Source of the DNA: Herpomyces periplanetae
Taxonomy: Eukaryota; Ascomycota; Laboulbeniomycetes; Herpomycetales; Herpomycetaceae
DNA length: 64,000 bases
Assembly: GCA_009733715.1 (NCBI GenBank)
Contig: WMKJ01000063.1
Coordinates: 1-64,000 of the forward strand
Reading direction: 5' to 3'
Shown: piece after piece, positions 46,702-59,407 of the stretch
Numbering within the stretch: the first letter of the stretch is position 1
Layout: each line of letters starts with the position of its first letter
Translations under genes and position numbers: made by a program
Notes under the pieces: model-generated
What the model saw: the letters and a program-made list of their open reading frames with translations, nothing else
What the model was told of the DNA's origin: nothing
Database searches by the model: none

Positions 46702-48926
46702 TTAAGGTGTAAAGAAGTTTGATTCCTGACAAACGTTTAGATGATCCCTTGGAAGGTGGGTGAGTTTGTGTTGTTCACGTAGTAAATCTGGAGATTCGAT
46801 AAACGTGGCGGCAAGCCCAGATGCGATATGCCTGAAAGTAAAATTAGTTGGTACAGTTAATTGCAGGAAAAGGCGAATTAAACAAAATCCCGCGAAACAT
46901 GTGGACGATATCACGAAATACTTACCACGACATATGACAGTGGAATAGCCAAACACCGGGGTTGTCGGCGATAAATCGAATAATGGCGGTTCGTTTGGAT
47001 TTAACTACGATAGTATCACGGATGGCACGAGGTCTGTGATAATGGGGCTGAAGGTCAAGCTCATCAGGTTCAGAATCCGAATCGCTGGTGAAATCTTCCT
47101 CTGGATGAATCGTTTTACTAGCATCACGACGACCATCTTGACCCATGGTGTCTCGTCTGATGACCATGTGGGGATGGGTTACTGCGGAAGAATCAATTGA
47201 GCCTTCATCCCACTTCCAACTGGGGGTTTTTCCCTTTTTGCCGTCTAAACTCTTTTCAAAATGTTTCTTCTTCTCATAGAATTTTTTGGTAGACTTTGAC
47301 TTGAAGTGGGTGGGTTTCTTACGCCCATGTTGTGCGCCAGTGGTATCGCCATCTTCGGCTTTGGGTTTTCCTTTTGTCGTTTGTTCACTTTCAGACTCAG
47401 ACTCCGATTCTGACTTGTAAGGATTTTTCACAACTTCAAAATGATGACCGTGTAAGTGAAATGGATGATCGTCAACGTCAGTATTGTGAATCTTCACTTG
47501 AACAATAGTATTGGGCTTGGTGATAATTTGAGTATTGGTACTATAGTCATAATTTTTCGAATAATTGGCAAAATGGCCAGCTGTTAAAACTTGATAAAGA
47601 ACTGGAACAAAGGGTGCTTTGTAGGCTATATTGTTCAAGGTTGTATATAATTCATTGGACCCCAAGTGTTGTTTAGCAGTTGTTAATTCAATTCGTTTAT
47701 ATTCATTAGTATAATTCCATCCATTTGGTACATATTCTCGAGGAGGAGGTAAACGCTGGTGTTTAACCCTTGCAACAGCTTTAGCATCTGGAAAATTAAC
47801 GACTTTGTCGACATATCCAGGTGAAGGAATTGGACCAAATTCATCGCCTAATAGCAAAACAGATGAATTGTATTCTCTCTTGGGGGTAACGTTTCCCAAC
47901 ATCTTCGTATTTAAGGCTGCACACAAGAAAATATTATTCATGTAAACAGTTGCGTTATTCCACTCGGGATTATCCTCTTCTCTAATTCGTCTCAGGCGAA
48001 ACGCATATCTTTGACCAGCTGCAACGCTCAATACTTTAACAAATTTGGGTTTAATGGGCATTCCATCCATTTCAATTACTTCGAATTTATGTCTGAACGC
48101 CCATAAATAAACCGGTAAAAACATGGAATAACTCACCAAATGGTAGATGGTATTTTTTCGAATCCCTTGGGAAAATTCGATTTTATCTCGACTTCCTTCA
48201 TTCATTAAAATGGAACTTGGTACGGGTTCATCTCCATTTGGATTGCTATACGATAAATATCTGCTCAATAAATTGGGACTATTGTTATGATACCAGTCGC
48301 CCACCGTAATTAATTCATGAGTAGGTGGTTCAAATTTAGCTTCTCTTTCTCTATCTTTAACAATTAATGATCCTCGGAGGCCATCTCCGTATTGTCCTGT
48401 TACATGACTATGGTACCAAAATGTTCCAGCTTGATTAATCTGTAGAAAAACAAAAACCACCCCAGCTGATGTTAATTTTGTTTTATATTTCATAACTTAT
48501 ATGCATCCGAATTTTAGCTCTTAATTAACCATAACTTACCGTGAAATCATACATCATTTCACCTCCTGGGGGAATTGGACATTGTGTAGAACCTATAGTT
48601 CCATCCATTAAATTGGTATTCTTTTGTATAATTCCATGGAAGTGTATAGAAGTTCTTTGATCGGGTAAACTGTTGATCACTCTCAACCGAATACGATCTC
48701 CCTTGTTGACCCATAGATCTGGACATGGCCATCTTCCATTAATTCCAATCAATTTTCGACTTTGCATTCCGTCCGGATTTGCTTGAACGTACGACACGTT
48801 AAACATATAATATCGAATATGTCCGGTAGGCGCGTGGCGTTCACTTCTCAACGTTGTATTTTGTACCGCATCTCCGAATACTAAGATCCCAAACCCCAAA
48901 ATCGCCGCTATCCATTTTTTGACCAT
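46702..48926 (-). CDS. Laccase-like multicopper oxidase with charged insert
   Basis: Secreted copper oxidase. Coding order: 48926-48540, 48439-46926, 46831-46702 (introns 100 and 94 nt); 676 aa. A signal peptide (KKWIAAILGFGILVFGDA) opens it. All four copper-ligand blocks are present: SIHFHGI, FWYHSHVTGQYGDGLRG, HPFHLHGHHFEV and LFHCHMSWHIASGL, the last completed only by the third exon. There is no C-terminal membrane helix, so it is not a classic Fet3. Between the third and fourth copper blocks lies a highly charged insert of roughly 100 residues with a Ser-Glu repeat and many Lys/His, much longer than usual. Substrate (phenol, iron, melanin precursor) cannot be told. Confidence 0.93.
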
Positions 48927-49933
48927 TTTTTCCTAAATTTCCCAATTCCAATTTCTCCCGTCCAACCTAAACCTTTCCCGTTCCTTAATTCCCCTACACA
49001 TTCCATCCGTCAGCCTTACCCGCATTCCCTCATCTCATCTTGTGTCAAATTACCTAAATAGGAAATTTTTGTACAAATATCTCGTTCGACAAAGTTTTTT
49101 GGTGCTGAAGAGTTTGCTACCAGAATTTAATAATTCATCACCACAATTTATATTTCCCCCTAGATAAATAAATCATCTTCTAACTTGCAATATTTAAGCC
49201 CGAAATTTCATATAAAAATGCCTTGACCTCTTTCCCTTACTGTTCATTTGAAGTCCGCATAAAATTTCATCTACTTAAACTTTAATTCCCAGTAATCCTT
49301 CACCCCAATTAATTTCATCGCCTTACTCTTGAAATTTTTCTTATTATCCAAATAATACTTAACAATAAACCGGCCATTAGCAACTCATCTCTTCTGCTGA
49401 ACCATGTCACTTTTTTAATCTCTGCATAATACTTATGGTTTTTCAAATTTTGTGCCATCGTCAACCATTTCTTGTTTCTTCCATCACTTTATTATCCACC
49501 CCTGCACACACTTTTGCATAGTTTCGCCCCCGCTTTACACCTTTGAATTGCCTTTTACATCTGTATACTTCGTACATCAGCTTTCCCGCGTCTCAAGCAT
49601 CAATTCTTCATCCTAATTTACCATTCATTCATCCGATTCCGCTTTGATTTTATGCCAATTTTCCCGTTTTTCCCCTTCCTTTCTTCTCCCTACACACACT
49701 CTTCCTTTGTACTTCCAAGATTCTCTCTTTCTCCTTTCCTCTTCAAATTTGTCCTCTTTTTTTACCTTGTTCTATACCTATTTGCCTTATGTACATTACC
49801 GTAGATTATGTTTCTTCCAATTCTTACAGAATTCTCCCATTATAAATCTCGTTAACTCTTCATTTAAATTCATCATGTCCAAACTATCCTATCCCATTTT
49901 CATCACACCTTAACCCCCTTCTCATCACTTACA
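48927..49933. other. Pyrimidine-rich divergent upstream region
   Basis: Between the multicopper oxidase (-) and the tentative gene at 49934 (+). C/T-rich on the + strand. Nothing recognised. Confidence 0.45.
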
Positions 49934-50855
49934 ATGTCACCATCTCTTACCTACTTTCATTACAACCAAATCTCTTCCATGATAGTTCATCCTCAAGTTT
50001 ACTCAATTCATCTTCACAATTCGTCACCTCATAAAACTTACAAATCCCATACATCCTTCCAAATATCTCATTACATCAATTCATCACCATCGTCACCCGT
50101 CTTCAATTCCTCATTTCCTTTCATAAACATTCTACTCGGATCATGTTATCTTCATCGCAAGTTAAACTATGATTGCATTGACAAAGCCCTCAGCTTATTA
50201 CTCTACACTCTACGCACCCGTACGGCTCGTTTACGTCACAGACTGCATAAAATTACGCCAGTATCATCTCCTTATAGCCCCTCGCCTTGTTTACCTTTAT
50301 CCTTTACAATTATCCTAGAAACTCTTACTCGTGCTGAATCTGATCTGCGTTCAAGTTGTCATTGCTTGGATTCATCCACCCCACCATCTCATTCCTTTCC
50401 CTTTCGATTCCCTCCTCGTCCTAGACAAACTTGTTGTCCTGCTTGCATTCTCGCTACCTTTCCAAGCCCAAAAAATTTACTCGCCTTTCGTACTCTTTTA
50501 CTCGCCTTGACTCCTGCTCATTTATTTCACCATTCCCGCCGTTACGCTTTACTTCGTGGTTGGCTTGACGCTTTGCCATCAACTTTATCCGCTCAAATAA
50601 TCTGTATAAGTAATGACATCGCCAGTGATCTAAGGTATTTCCTTAAATTTAAAAATTCTTCCCTTCCCCCTTCACCTACTTCCCTTATACCTCTTCCTCA
50701 GTCTCCATATTTCGATAAACATGATACTCTATACTCTCTCGTTTATCAACAACTTGTCACCATGGAGCGATGTTCAGGCTCATACTCCCCTCCTTCAAAA
50801 CAAAGTCATTCTGTCACCACGCTACCTTCACAAACTTCCCCACTTTCCCCCATAA
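49934..50855 (+). CDS. Tentative two-exon gene, unidentified
   Basis: Model: exons 49934-50634 and 50702-50855, joined across a 67-nt intron (GTATTT...CTCAG), 284 aa. It is Ser/Pro-rich at first, then has a more protein-like part: CYLHRKLNYDCIDKALSLLL, a CCPAC pair, and FHHSRRYALLRGWLDALP. After the splice it reads WSDVQAHTPLLQNKVILSPR. Cys placement and the in-frame splice favour a real gene. Against it: the whole area is pyrimidine-rich on this strand, which by itself gives Ser/Leu/Pro-rich frames. The start codon and further exons are uncertain. No family recognised. Confidence 0.35.
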
Positions 50856-51040
50856 CTTACTCTTTCTTCTGAATTCCAATGCCTTGATATTACCCTTCTC
50901 TTGTGTGAACAACCGTTTGTCTCTCAACTTTGCCAATTATTTTCCTCCTACCATCCTAACTGATTATCTAGCTACTTCTCTCATTAAAACTCAGAATGAA
51001 TGTTATACATTAATATTCAATTAATCGCTTTAACCTCCCA

Positions 51041-54000
51041 TTATTCTGATGTTTCCCGCTCCCCTTTCTCTTCTCGCCCTGTCAATGAAAATCTTTTTTT
51101 CAATTTTTTCCAAAAGCTTCTTCGTTTCGTGAATTTACCCGTCGGTGACGAACACGATTTGAGCTTTTTTCGCAGTGTCAAAAATGAAAACTTATTTCCC
51201 GGTTCTGGCTCTGATTCAATATCCCCCTCTTCTGCATAAGCCCAATTTAGTTAATATCCTAAAATTATTATAACCCATAATTTTACCTCAACTTACCAAA
51301 AGGAGCCTCTGCTCGAAATTGTTCCGCAAATCCACTCGACTTGGCTTTCACACGATATTCACTTTTGCTGCTCTTTCCTCCTTCATCATTGAGCCCATCC
51401 TGCAAACCTGACGATAACTTCTTGCGTAGAGAGTTTCGTGAGTCTTCACTTGTAATTACTTTCAATATTGAATGACTGCGAGCTGTACCTTCGTTAAGGC
51501 TTGCCTCTCGCTCAGCTCCGAATTTTCCATGTGACTCTGTTCCTGATCCTCCCGTTTGGGCTGGTTTTAGAAATGGGTCACTCGGAAGATTCGCTGGGAA
51601 ACTTGTACCACTTGCCCATGTGTCTGCCGTTGTAACTGGATGCTGTACTAAGGGGTTCGTTGGCTCGATTCCTCCTTTGACCAAAGGTAAAGTCCGATTT
51701 TGTTCATGAGGTATTACGCTTGTTCCAATTCCTGCAACATCTGTCGAGGAATTATTTACACCGACCTGTGGTGATTCACTTGGCATTGTAGTTAGCTGAG
51801 GTTCGGCCTTGGATTGATTAACTACAGTTGTAATCGTTTCTTTACTCTCCGCTATACTTTCAACGTGCTCTTGACCTTTTTCGCCGGCGTTAGCAGGGGC
51901 TGTATTAGTCGGTAGCGTCGCAGATGGTTCCTCAGGTTTAACTTCCTTCAAAGATGGTTCAGTTGCCGGAGGTATTTCATCGGTTGTAATTCCACCTTGT
52001 GGTGTTTCTTCATGATCGTTAGTTGGTAACGGCTCATCTATAGTGGAGTTTTGGTTTAGCGGATCTTGCTCACCATTAACTTCTGGTTTTTCTTCTGCGC
52101 GAGGCTCTATGGGTAATTTGCTAACAAGATCCAATGCTGAGTTTCCTGGTATGATCCCCTGAATAAGAGCACCTGCTGCTGGAATGAGCAGAGGAAGTTT
52201 AGGTGCATTGGATGGAGCTTCATCCAACTTGTGTGCAGTTTTCAATTCAGATTCCTTGGTTTCTGGTTCCAATAAAAATGTTTTTTCTGCATCCTTTACC
52301 ATTTTTTCAGTAGCTTGACCATTGTTTTGAATATCTGTTTCATTAGAAGAATTATTATCAGTATTGTTGTCTGAAGTATGTCGTATTGATGTGGGTGCAG
52401 TAGCGGTAATTGATGGGATTGGAATAGCTTCTGATTTAACTTCGGTATTAACATTCTCATCCATGGCATTAGAAGTGTAGTTGCTAATTTTGGTTATTGT
52501 TTCATCGCTTTTATCAGTCAAATTTTCCGAAATATCCTTCTTGGAGTTAACTATTTTTGCAATAGGCTCACTGACTTTTTCGGGTGTTTTTTTTGCAGAC
52601 TCAAGACCTTTTTCAGCTTCACTAATTGGATTACAGGCTTTGTCGGTAACTTTGGCAACAGAATCACTGATTTTAGAAGATGCATCCGATACGCGATTGT
52701 CAAGCTTAGTGGGGATTTTTGAGGCTTTATCACTTAGCCTAGTGGTGGTTTGGGTGACTTTTGATTCTAGTTTGTTGGTAGTGGTATCAATGTTTTCACT
52801 TAGTTTAGAGACTGGATCAACAAGCTTGGTATCAGACTTTGAAAAGGGTTCCATAGCTTTCCCACTTAGTTTTCTGACAGATTCAGTAACTTTGCCGTTG
52901 AGTTTATTCACAGATTCAGACACTTTTCCTAGACCGGAAGCAGGTAAGGGATTTGGAATAGTAGATGTAGGCTTTGTATCTGGAGCAATCTTGTTGGGAA
53001 CAGAAAAACCATTTTCAGATAATACTTTGGTTGGCCCAGCAGAAGGAACATGTGGAACTGTTGTAGTAACTGATGAGTCCGGTTTGGTTATTGCAACTGC
53101 GGGATCCAAGTCTGGTTTAGCTGGTGTATTGAAAATTGTATTTGGGGTATTAAACTTTTCATCAATAAGCTTAGAAAAATTTTCCGGTTCTGGATTGACC
53201 TTGGTCGGTAGTTGAAATCCAGTATCTAACGCAGCGACACCAACAGGAGCGAAGCTACGCCTTTTGGTCGTATCTGTAGACGGCGCAATGGATGGAACTG
53301 GATCGGACACCCGGGGTGCATTATTCTTAAGATTAGAACGGTTATTTTTTGCAGTATTAGAGACCAATGAGCCAGTATTGTTAAGATTACTGATAACGGG
53401 AGGTATAGCATCAGGTTGAGATGGCGAAGGGGGAGGAAGTTTATTGGCCGCAGGATAGTCCTTAATTATGGGAGCGTCTAGAGGTTTAGTAGGGAGTTGC
53501 GAAGGTTCAGAGGATGGGGGTTTATCATTTGAAGAATTGAGCGTTGGTTGGGGTAGTTTGAGGACATTGTTGAGCTCTCCGGATGAGGTGGGCTCAGATG
53601 GAGCAGATGGGTCGGTCATACGTTTTCCGTCGACAATATACTATATTATAGGAAAGAGGAAGTACAATATTAGTGAAAATACAATATTTTAATGGTTTAA
53701 AGAGAGTTGTGTATCTTATAAGAGACAGTTAAAAGGATTAAAGTGCTAAAAGACGGGAGGATTAAATGGGGCAGAGATGTAACTTTTGTACCTTGTAAAA
53801 TACTTGATCATTTGACTCTGGTAAGTCGATGGTTTTCTCGAACCCGTTAGAGGTACGCTCTAACTCAATAGTTCCTTGCCATTGATCAAAAGAACCGGTA
53901 ACGAATACTTTAGAAGCGGACGAAAGGTTCCTTTAAGAGAATAGCAAATTAAGTAGGGATAGATCAGACAGGGTTCAGAAAAGCGGGGAGGAGGGAAGAG

Positions 54001-54061
54001 GGGCAAGAAAAAGACGGTTGAAATATGGTGAGACCTACCATGCAAATGTATGTAAAACCAT
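51041..54061 (-). CDS. CBM48 (AMPK1-type glycogen-binding) protein with 11-residue repeats, CRP1/MDG1-like
   Basis: Coding order: 54061-54039, 53930-53792, 53640-51297, 51231-51041 (introns 108, 151 and 65 nt); 898 aa. Exons 1-3 build an N-terminal CBM48 domain (residues 1 to about 83): MVLHTFAW, NLSSASKVFVTGSFDQW, GFEKTIDLPESNDQVFYK, then YIVDGKRMTDPSAPSEP and GELNNVL. This is the order seen in fungal Crp1/Mdg1 proteins. A long Pro/Ser/Thr-rich region follows. Within it, about residues 290-400, ten 11-residue units run in tandem (for example KVSESVNKLNG, KVTESVRKLSG, KLVDPVSKLSE). The last exon adds a basic tail (KFTKRRSFWKKLKKRF). Seen alone, the large exon looks like an anonymous low-complexity frame. 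Binding to glycogen or other alpha-glucan is inferred from the domain. Confidence 0.88.
52480..52930 (-). repeat. Tandem 11-residue coding repeats
   Basis: Inside the CBM48 gene. Ten consecutive units of exactly 11 codons, roughly K-V/L-x-x-x-x-x-K-L-S-x, followed by a looser part. The pattern resembles the 11-mer amphipathic helices of LEA proteins, perilipins and synucleins. Confidence 0.8.
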
Positions 54062-56893
54062 AATTTAGTCGATGAATATTACAGCTAGCAAGAAGGAAAA
54101 AAAGAAAGATGAATAGTAAAAATTAAGGGAGTATTAACGAGTGTATAATTAAAGTACGTTAGGATGCGGGGGGAATTGGTCGGAAATTAAATGATAAGCA
54201 CTTAGAAGATCACTAGAAGGAATAAGTGAGTGGTGTAGGAGGTTAAATTATGATGAAGATGAAGAAAAGGTAGTTAATAATGAAAGAATGTTGGAAGAGG
54301 AGTTGGAAAAAATAAAACGTTTCGCGTGAAGTAAGTAAAAGTGGTGAAGGGTAACGATAAAAGCGAAGGGGTAGAGAAAAAGTTAAGAAAACAGAGGATA
54401 AATTATCATGACACGATAAAGTTACGCGGGAGAACGAGAGGAGGGAAGAATGGACAGAGCGAAGAGAATGGAAAGATGGAAGGAATATGGAGCAAAGGAA
54501 AAAGAGGAAGGGTAAATAGTATTTGGAGTAAAGGGAAGAGGTACGGAGGAAGGTTTGGAGAGGAGAGAGAAGAGGAAGGAATTTGGAATAAGTTAAGTTG
54601 GCTGGAGATGGTTGATTTAGGGGGAAACTTTGGCAAAAACAATAATAATAATAATAATTATGGACAAATTGTGTATAGATTGGAAACAAATAAAGAAGAA
54701 TTCTGAGGGAAATGGAGGGAGTGACAGCATACAAGGAAAAAAAGGTGAAAACAAATAGGAATAAATAGACGAAGAATTAACGTGGTAAGAGAATATCTTC
54801 AATTCCGAAAATATTGGGAGTCTCATTTATGGGAAATATTTCTTGATAAATATAGATCGTAATCATGATCAAAGGGTGGTAATGAAGGACATTTGGTACA
54901 AAACCATTTTAGTGTATTACGATGATGTCAAGATCGTGAGAATTGATGGAGAAAGTATGCTTGCTTTTGATAAGGCTGAGACGAGATTAGAATTAAGGAA
55001 ATGGAGGAAGACGAAACGAAGGGCGAACATCAAGATGAAATGTTTAACCAAGGGGAAGATGGAGAGTGAATGTAGAGGATGACAGCATCAAGACATTTAT
55101 CGTGATGTACATGAATTTATGTAGGGAAGTGGTGAAAGGGATAGGAAATGTGAAACTTGGAAAATGGATTACCGAGATAGGCCGCAGGGTAAGATTAATG
55201 AATCGATGATAAATGGAGGGAAAGTGTATGCTAGCAGTAGTAATTCTAGCATGTGAAACTTTAAGTATTGGAATGTTTTGGGTAGATAAACTGGAGATTG
55301 ATGATTGTAAATGTCAATTTATAATTTATACAGGTGAATTTAGGGTAATTGATAGACGAAGGTGCCCTCCCTTCTGATATGATTAAACGAAAGTATGCTA
55401 GATTCTAAGTCATAAATTCCCAGTTATACGATACGGTAAGGATATAAGTAACTAGATTACTTGAATAATGGAAACACTAGAATGATGTAGGTTCTCTATT
55501 AATCCTTTGAAAAACGAACTTGAAAGATAAATGGGGTAGTTAAAAACTTTCAGAAATGTTAAAATTGGGCAGCTTACCTTGAATATCTGAGAGATAAAAG
55601 TTGGGGAATTGGCAAATTTAATCAATCACTATACTTTATAACTTCGCAGGAGGAAAAAATTAGTAAGGTTGATGATGATGATAGCTATTCGAAGGATTCA
55701 GAGATTAGAGGGTTTCACGCATTATTTAACAGTTTATAAAATTTGACGGAAAGTAAAATATCCCTTGATGTTTCCAATCCCTGATAATAGAAAAGGTCAG
55801 GAACGAGAGAAACAGTAAACTATCAAATAAAACTCAAATGTTCTTGGTGCTAAATAGAAGATTTGTGTGATAAGAAAGGATATACATTGTATCTTAGTAA
55901 ATTTATCAAGTTGAGGCATTCAACTGTCAACAAGTGGATAAAACGGCTTACTTACCAGAGGGTGAGGATGAAGATTCCAGAAGGGATAGTCAAGGTTAAC
56001 TTTGAATGATCATCACGATAATTTGGACAAGGAATGGGAAAGCCAGGGTACCTTTGTACCACCAGGAACATTCACGGTGCAACTATTATAAATTTTAAGG
56101 GAATATATCAGGTTTGTTAGCCACTTCTGAAACCTAAAATATCATATACTTAATCAAGCGTTCAAATTGGTGTCTCACGGGGCGAAAGATTTAGGAGGAA
56201 AATGTTATTGACTTTATTCGGTTATCACAGAATAAGCGGCATTACATTAACCATGGTGAAAAAAATTTTACATCACAATAACAGCCTCGAGTGAACCATG
56301 GAATGGGGTACATGAGCAGTATCACGAAATAATGATTACGATGAATATTTATGTCAAGTATGTAATGCGAAGATCAGAAGATTTTAAGTCATGATAATAG
56401 AGCGCATGGAGGAAATTTAGGGGCACACACCTGACGATACGAGAATCACAAGAAGTAAAGTGTTGCACTAAGGTTTCAAAGTGTCTGGAATTGAGATATT
56501 TACTCCACTCGAATAATTTTCCCTTGTAACACAGTTTGTCGGGAATGCGGGCAAATCCATCACATATAGATAGATATAGTTGGTTTGGATGGATTGAAGC
56601 CTTCTATGGGCTAGAAAACGAGGGAGGGGAAAGGGTATTGTGAAGTGGAGACAGAAGGGGAAGAAATTTGGGAAAAGGATTTACAAGAGGATTTTGAAGA
56701 GCAAAAGATACAATTTGGTTAAAAGTTTGTGAATACGTGCGGATTTGGAGTAGTGCAAAGCAGTGAAGTTTGGATTATCGCAACCAATAATCGTGAAGTC
56801 TAGATATTTAAAGGAGGATATAGACAAGGAAAACGTTACTCTTTTGTTAACTTGTGTGAAAGAAAATATATTCAAAATCAATCAGATATCAGG
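54062..56893. other. Purine-rich gene-free stretch
   Basis: 2.8 kb between the divergent CBM48 gene (-) and the hydrolase gene (+). The + strand is strongly purine-rich at 54.1-55.1 kb. It holds an AAT microsatellite at 54641-54658. No reading frame of note exists at 55.1-56.6 kb on either strand. Confidence 0.5.
54641..54658 (+). repeat. (AAT)6 microsatellite
   Basis: Six AAT units in non-coding DNA. Confidence 0.85.
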
Positions 56894-58463
56894 ATGAATT
56901 TCGAAGAGTTTGTTCATCATCCTGCCAACCAAGTTATTCAATTTGTATACGGATTTCTTGGGTTTATCGCTTGTATTCTTATCTCTATTATTCATGGTGA
57001 TATATTTTTCAAGCCTAGCGAGAACATTATTAATGAATTAGCATTGGGTAAGTTTTGAGATGCACACGAATAAAATGCAACCGAAAATTTATCTATTGAT
57101 TGCTAACGTGTAGTTTACTTTAATATGATATTGACTAGAACGACGGAAACTTTGGTCTCTGGATGAAAAACCGTTTGGTTTAACCCATAAATTTTGTACA
57201 CTAGACGATGGATTTCGTTTTCACTATCTTATTAATGATTTATACGGCGATGAATCGAAGAATAGTGCAGCGGTGAAATCAAGATCGCGAAATCTTGTAA
57301 TATTTATTCATGGGTTTCCGGACTCATGTTTTGTCTGGAAGAGACAAATGACATCAACTACACTGAATCAGAGGGCAACACTTATAGCAGTTGACATTCC
57401 GGGTTACGGAGGATCAGATAGCTTGTTAAGATATGACCCGGAATATTGTTTGGAATATGTATCGCAATTTGTGCTTCGGATGCGCCGACAGTATTTATCG
57501 AATCCCTTAAAAGACAAAGTAATAATCTGTGGGCACGATTGGGGAGCACTTATCACATTTCGTTTGGCAAGTGAAGCGCCCCAGTTGGCAGATCGGTTTA
57601 TAATAAATAACTGTTTTTACGGACCGTTAACGTTTCATAATGCTCGGGCACGATTACAAGAGAGTAAAATTTTGTTAGGAGATTGGTTAAAGAATCCAAG
57701 ACAATTTGGCAAGTTAATCAGATGCTTCAGGGTACTTAAACCAGTTGTGAATCAATTATCACGATCCTGGTATATAATGTTATTTCGGACTCCGAGCTTT
57801 CTTATAAAGCAAATCAACAAAATAGGGCATTTTTCATTTGTACGCAAGATAAATGAACAAAGTGATAAACCGAATTTATTGGCAACTTTAAAGTATTCTA
57901 AGGAACAAACAGAGAGATTAGCATCGTCATTAGGACCCGATGAGGAGCAATGTAAACCGTCAGTTGTACGGGATCAGCAAGGTACAAAAATTTCCACGGG
58001 AGAAGTTTATAGTACAGACGTTCAATTACGCGCACCATCAGGAGGATGGATGCATAGACTGGGTGTTTATCGAAATAATTTGGGATTTGGGAAATGGAAA
58101 CCCTCAAAATCAACCCAACGGGAACTGGATAAGATATGGGCAAGTAAAAATTGGTTAACGGATAAAGATACACCCATGACAGCATTTAAAGCACCGATGA
58201 CAGTGATCTGGTTTGAAAAAGATTTGGCAATTGACAGAACGTTATCCCTAGAGAATATTGATCAAGGATATTTTACAGGGAATAGTCAAGTTTTGGTAGT
58301 ACCTCAATTTGGGCACTGGGGTTTAACAAAGCCCATTGGCGGAGAAGTTGTAACAGCAGTGATTGAATGGGCCTTGGAAGGACAAGGGACAGGTAAATTA
58401 AATGATTGGAAGGGGTTAAAAGAGTTGAAATCCGGGGCGGAAGTAACCGTGGATTATGCATGA
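56894..58463 (+). CDS. Alpha/beta hydrolase, epoxide-hydrolase type, membrane-anchored
   Basis: Exons 56894-57047 and 57139-58463 (91-nt intron, GTAAGT...TAG) give 492 aa. A membrane helix (VYGFLGFIACILISII) near residue 20 comes first, in exon 1. The fold motifs follow: oxyanion-hole HGFPD (IFIHGFPDSCFVWKRQ), DIPGYGGSD, and the nucleophile in ICGHDWGALITF, an Asp as in epoxide hydrolases and haloalkane dehalogenases. The catalytic His is in FGHWGLTKP, with a candidate acid in VIWFEKDLAIDR. The cap region is longer than in compact enzymes (about 200 residues). True substrate is unknown; an esterase role is unlikely because the nucleophile is Asp. Confidence 0.88.
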
Positions 58464-59407
58464 GTAGATAGATGATGGGTTTACAAAGTAAGAGGATTGG
58501 GGGTGAAGTAATATTTGTGAAATGGGATTGTTGAGTGAGGAAAGAAGTTCACATCATGAATGGAAAAGGAGGAAAAATGTAACTTGAAGGATTTGGTAAC
58601 TTATAGGTTAGAATTTAGGATACGAATTAATGGAAATGTTAGTAATGAAAAAGTCCGATATTGTAGGGTAATGTGGAGATTTACAGAAGTACAGGGATGG
58701 GGAATTGTTGAAGTGGAAAAATAATACAACGGGAAGAACGAGGACGGGGTATAAAAGGTATGAAAGTGGTGAGATGGGATAAGTGGTGATGTATTTGCCG
58801 AAATGGAACAGGACAAGGGCACTGTCAAGTAACAAGGGGGGCACCGAGGATAAAAAAATAGAGGTAAAAGGCGGTAATTAGCGAACAAGTGATGCGTTAA
58901 CAAGTGGAGAGACACGCATCAAAATTAATTTTAGCGGGAAAATCGTGTGGAGAAAAGCAACTACTCCTCAAAGTTGTTCTTCGGACGTGGACTTTGCTGA
59001 CGATGGGAATAGAGATGATGACGGTAAAAGAGACCAACGTTCCGGTTTCTTGAGTACACAGATGGTCAGATGAAGACCATTAGAATTGAAACGGATCAGA
59101 ACCCACCCAATTTACAGCTGTGAACATCAATTTCAAGGGAAATGAAAAAAGAGGGGAGTTAACAGGACATTTCAAGAATCAAGAGAAAGTCGGGTAATGA
59201 TATATATATGTATGTATATTTGTCTTAACAAGATATTCCATTGTGAAAGCATTAAATATTTACACTGAAAATAGTGAATGACAAGAAGAATTTCCGACAA
59301 GTTGACAGGGAATTAAATCACTCTTTTATAGCCGTAAAGGGTATATTATCAGGATAAAGGTGATAGTCAGCGTACATTTACGACAGATTAAAGGGATAAA
59401 AATCATA
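58464..59407. other. Purine-rich spacer before glycogenin
   Basis: No gene recognised. A short TA/TG run lies at 59197-59222. Confidence 0.5.

Noticed and set aside
51000-51239. Plus-strand 79-residue open frame
   Set aside because: It is the antisense of the last exon of the CBM48 gene; the minus reading is in phase and ends in a basic tail.
53847-53865. Perfect hairpin next to a GGTTCGA-like word, tRNA-like at first sight
   Set aside because: No acceptor or D-arm pairing; it falls inside the CBM48 exon, which explains the sequence.
54243-54826. Overlapping minus-strand frames up to 163 residues
   Set aside because: Same compositional explanation; they include the translated AAT microsatellite.
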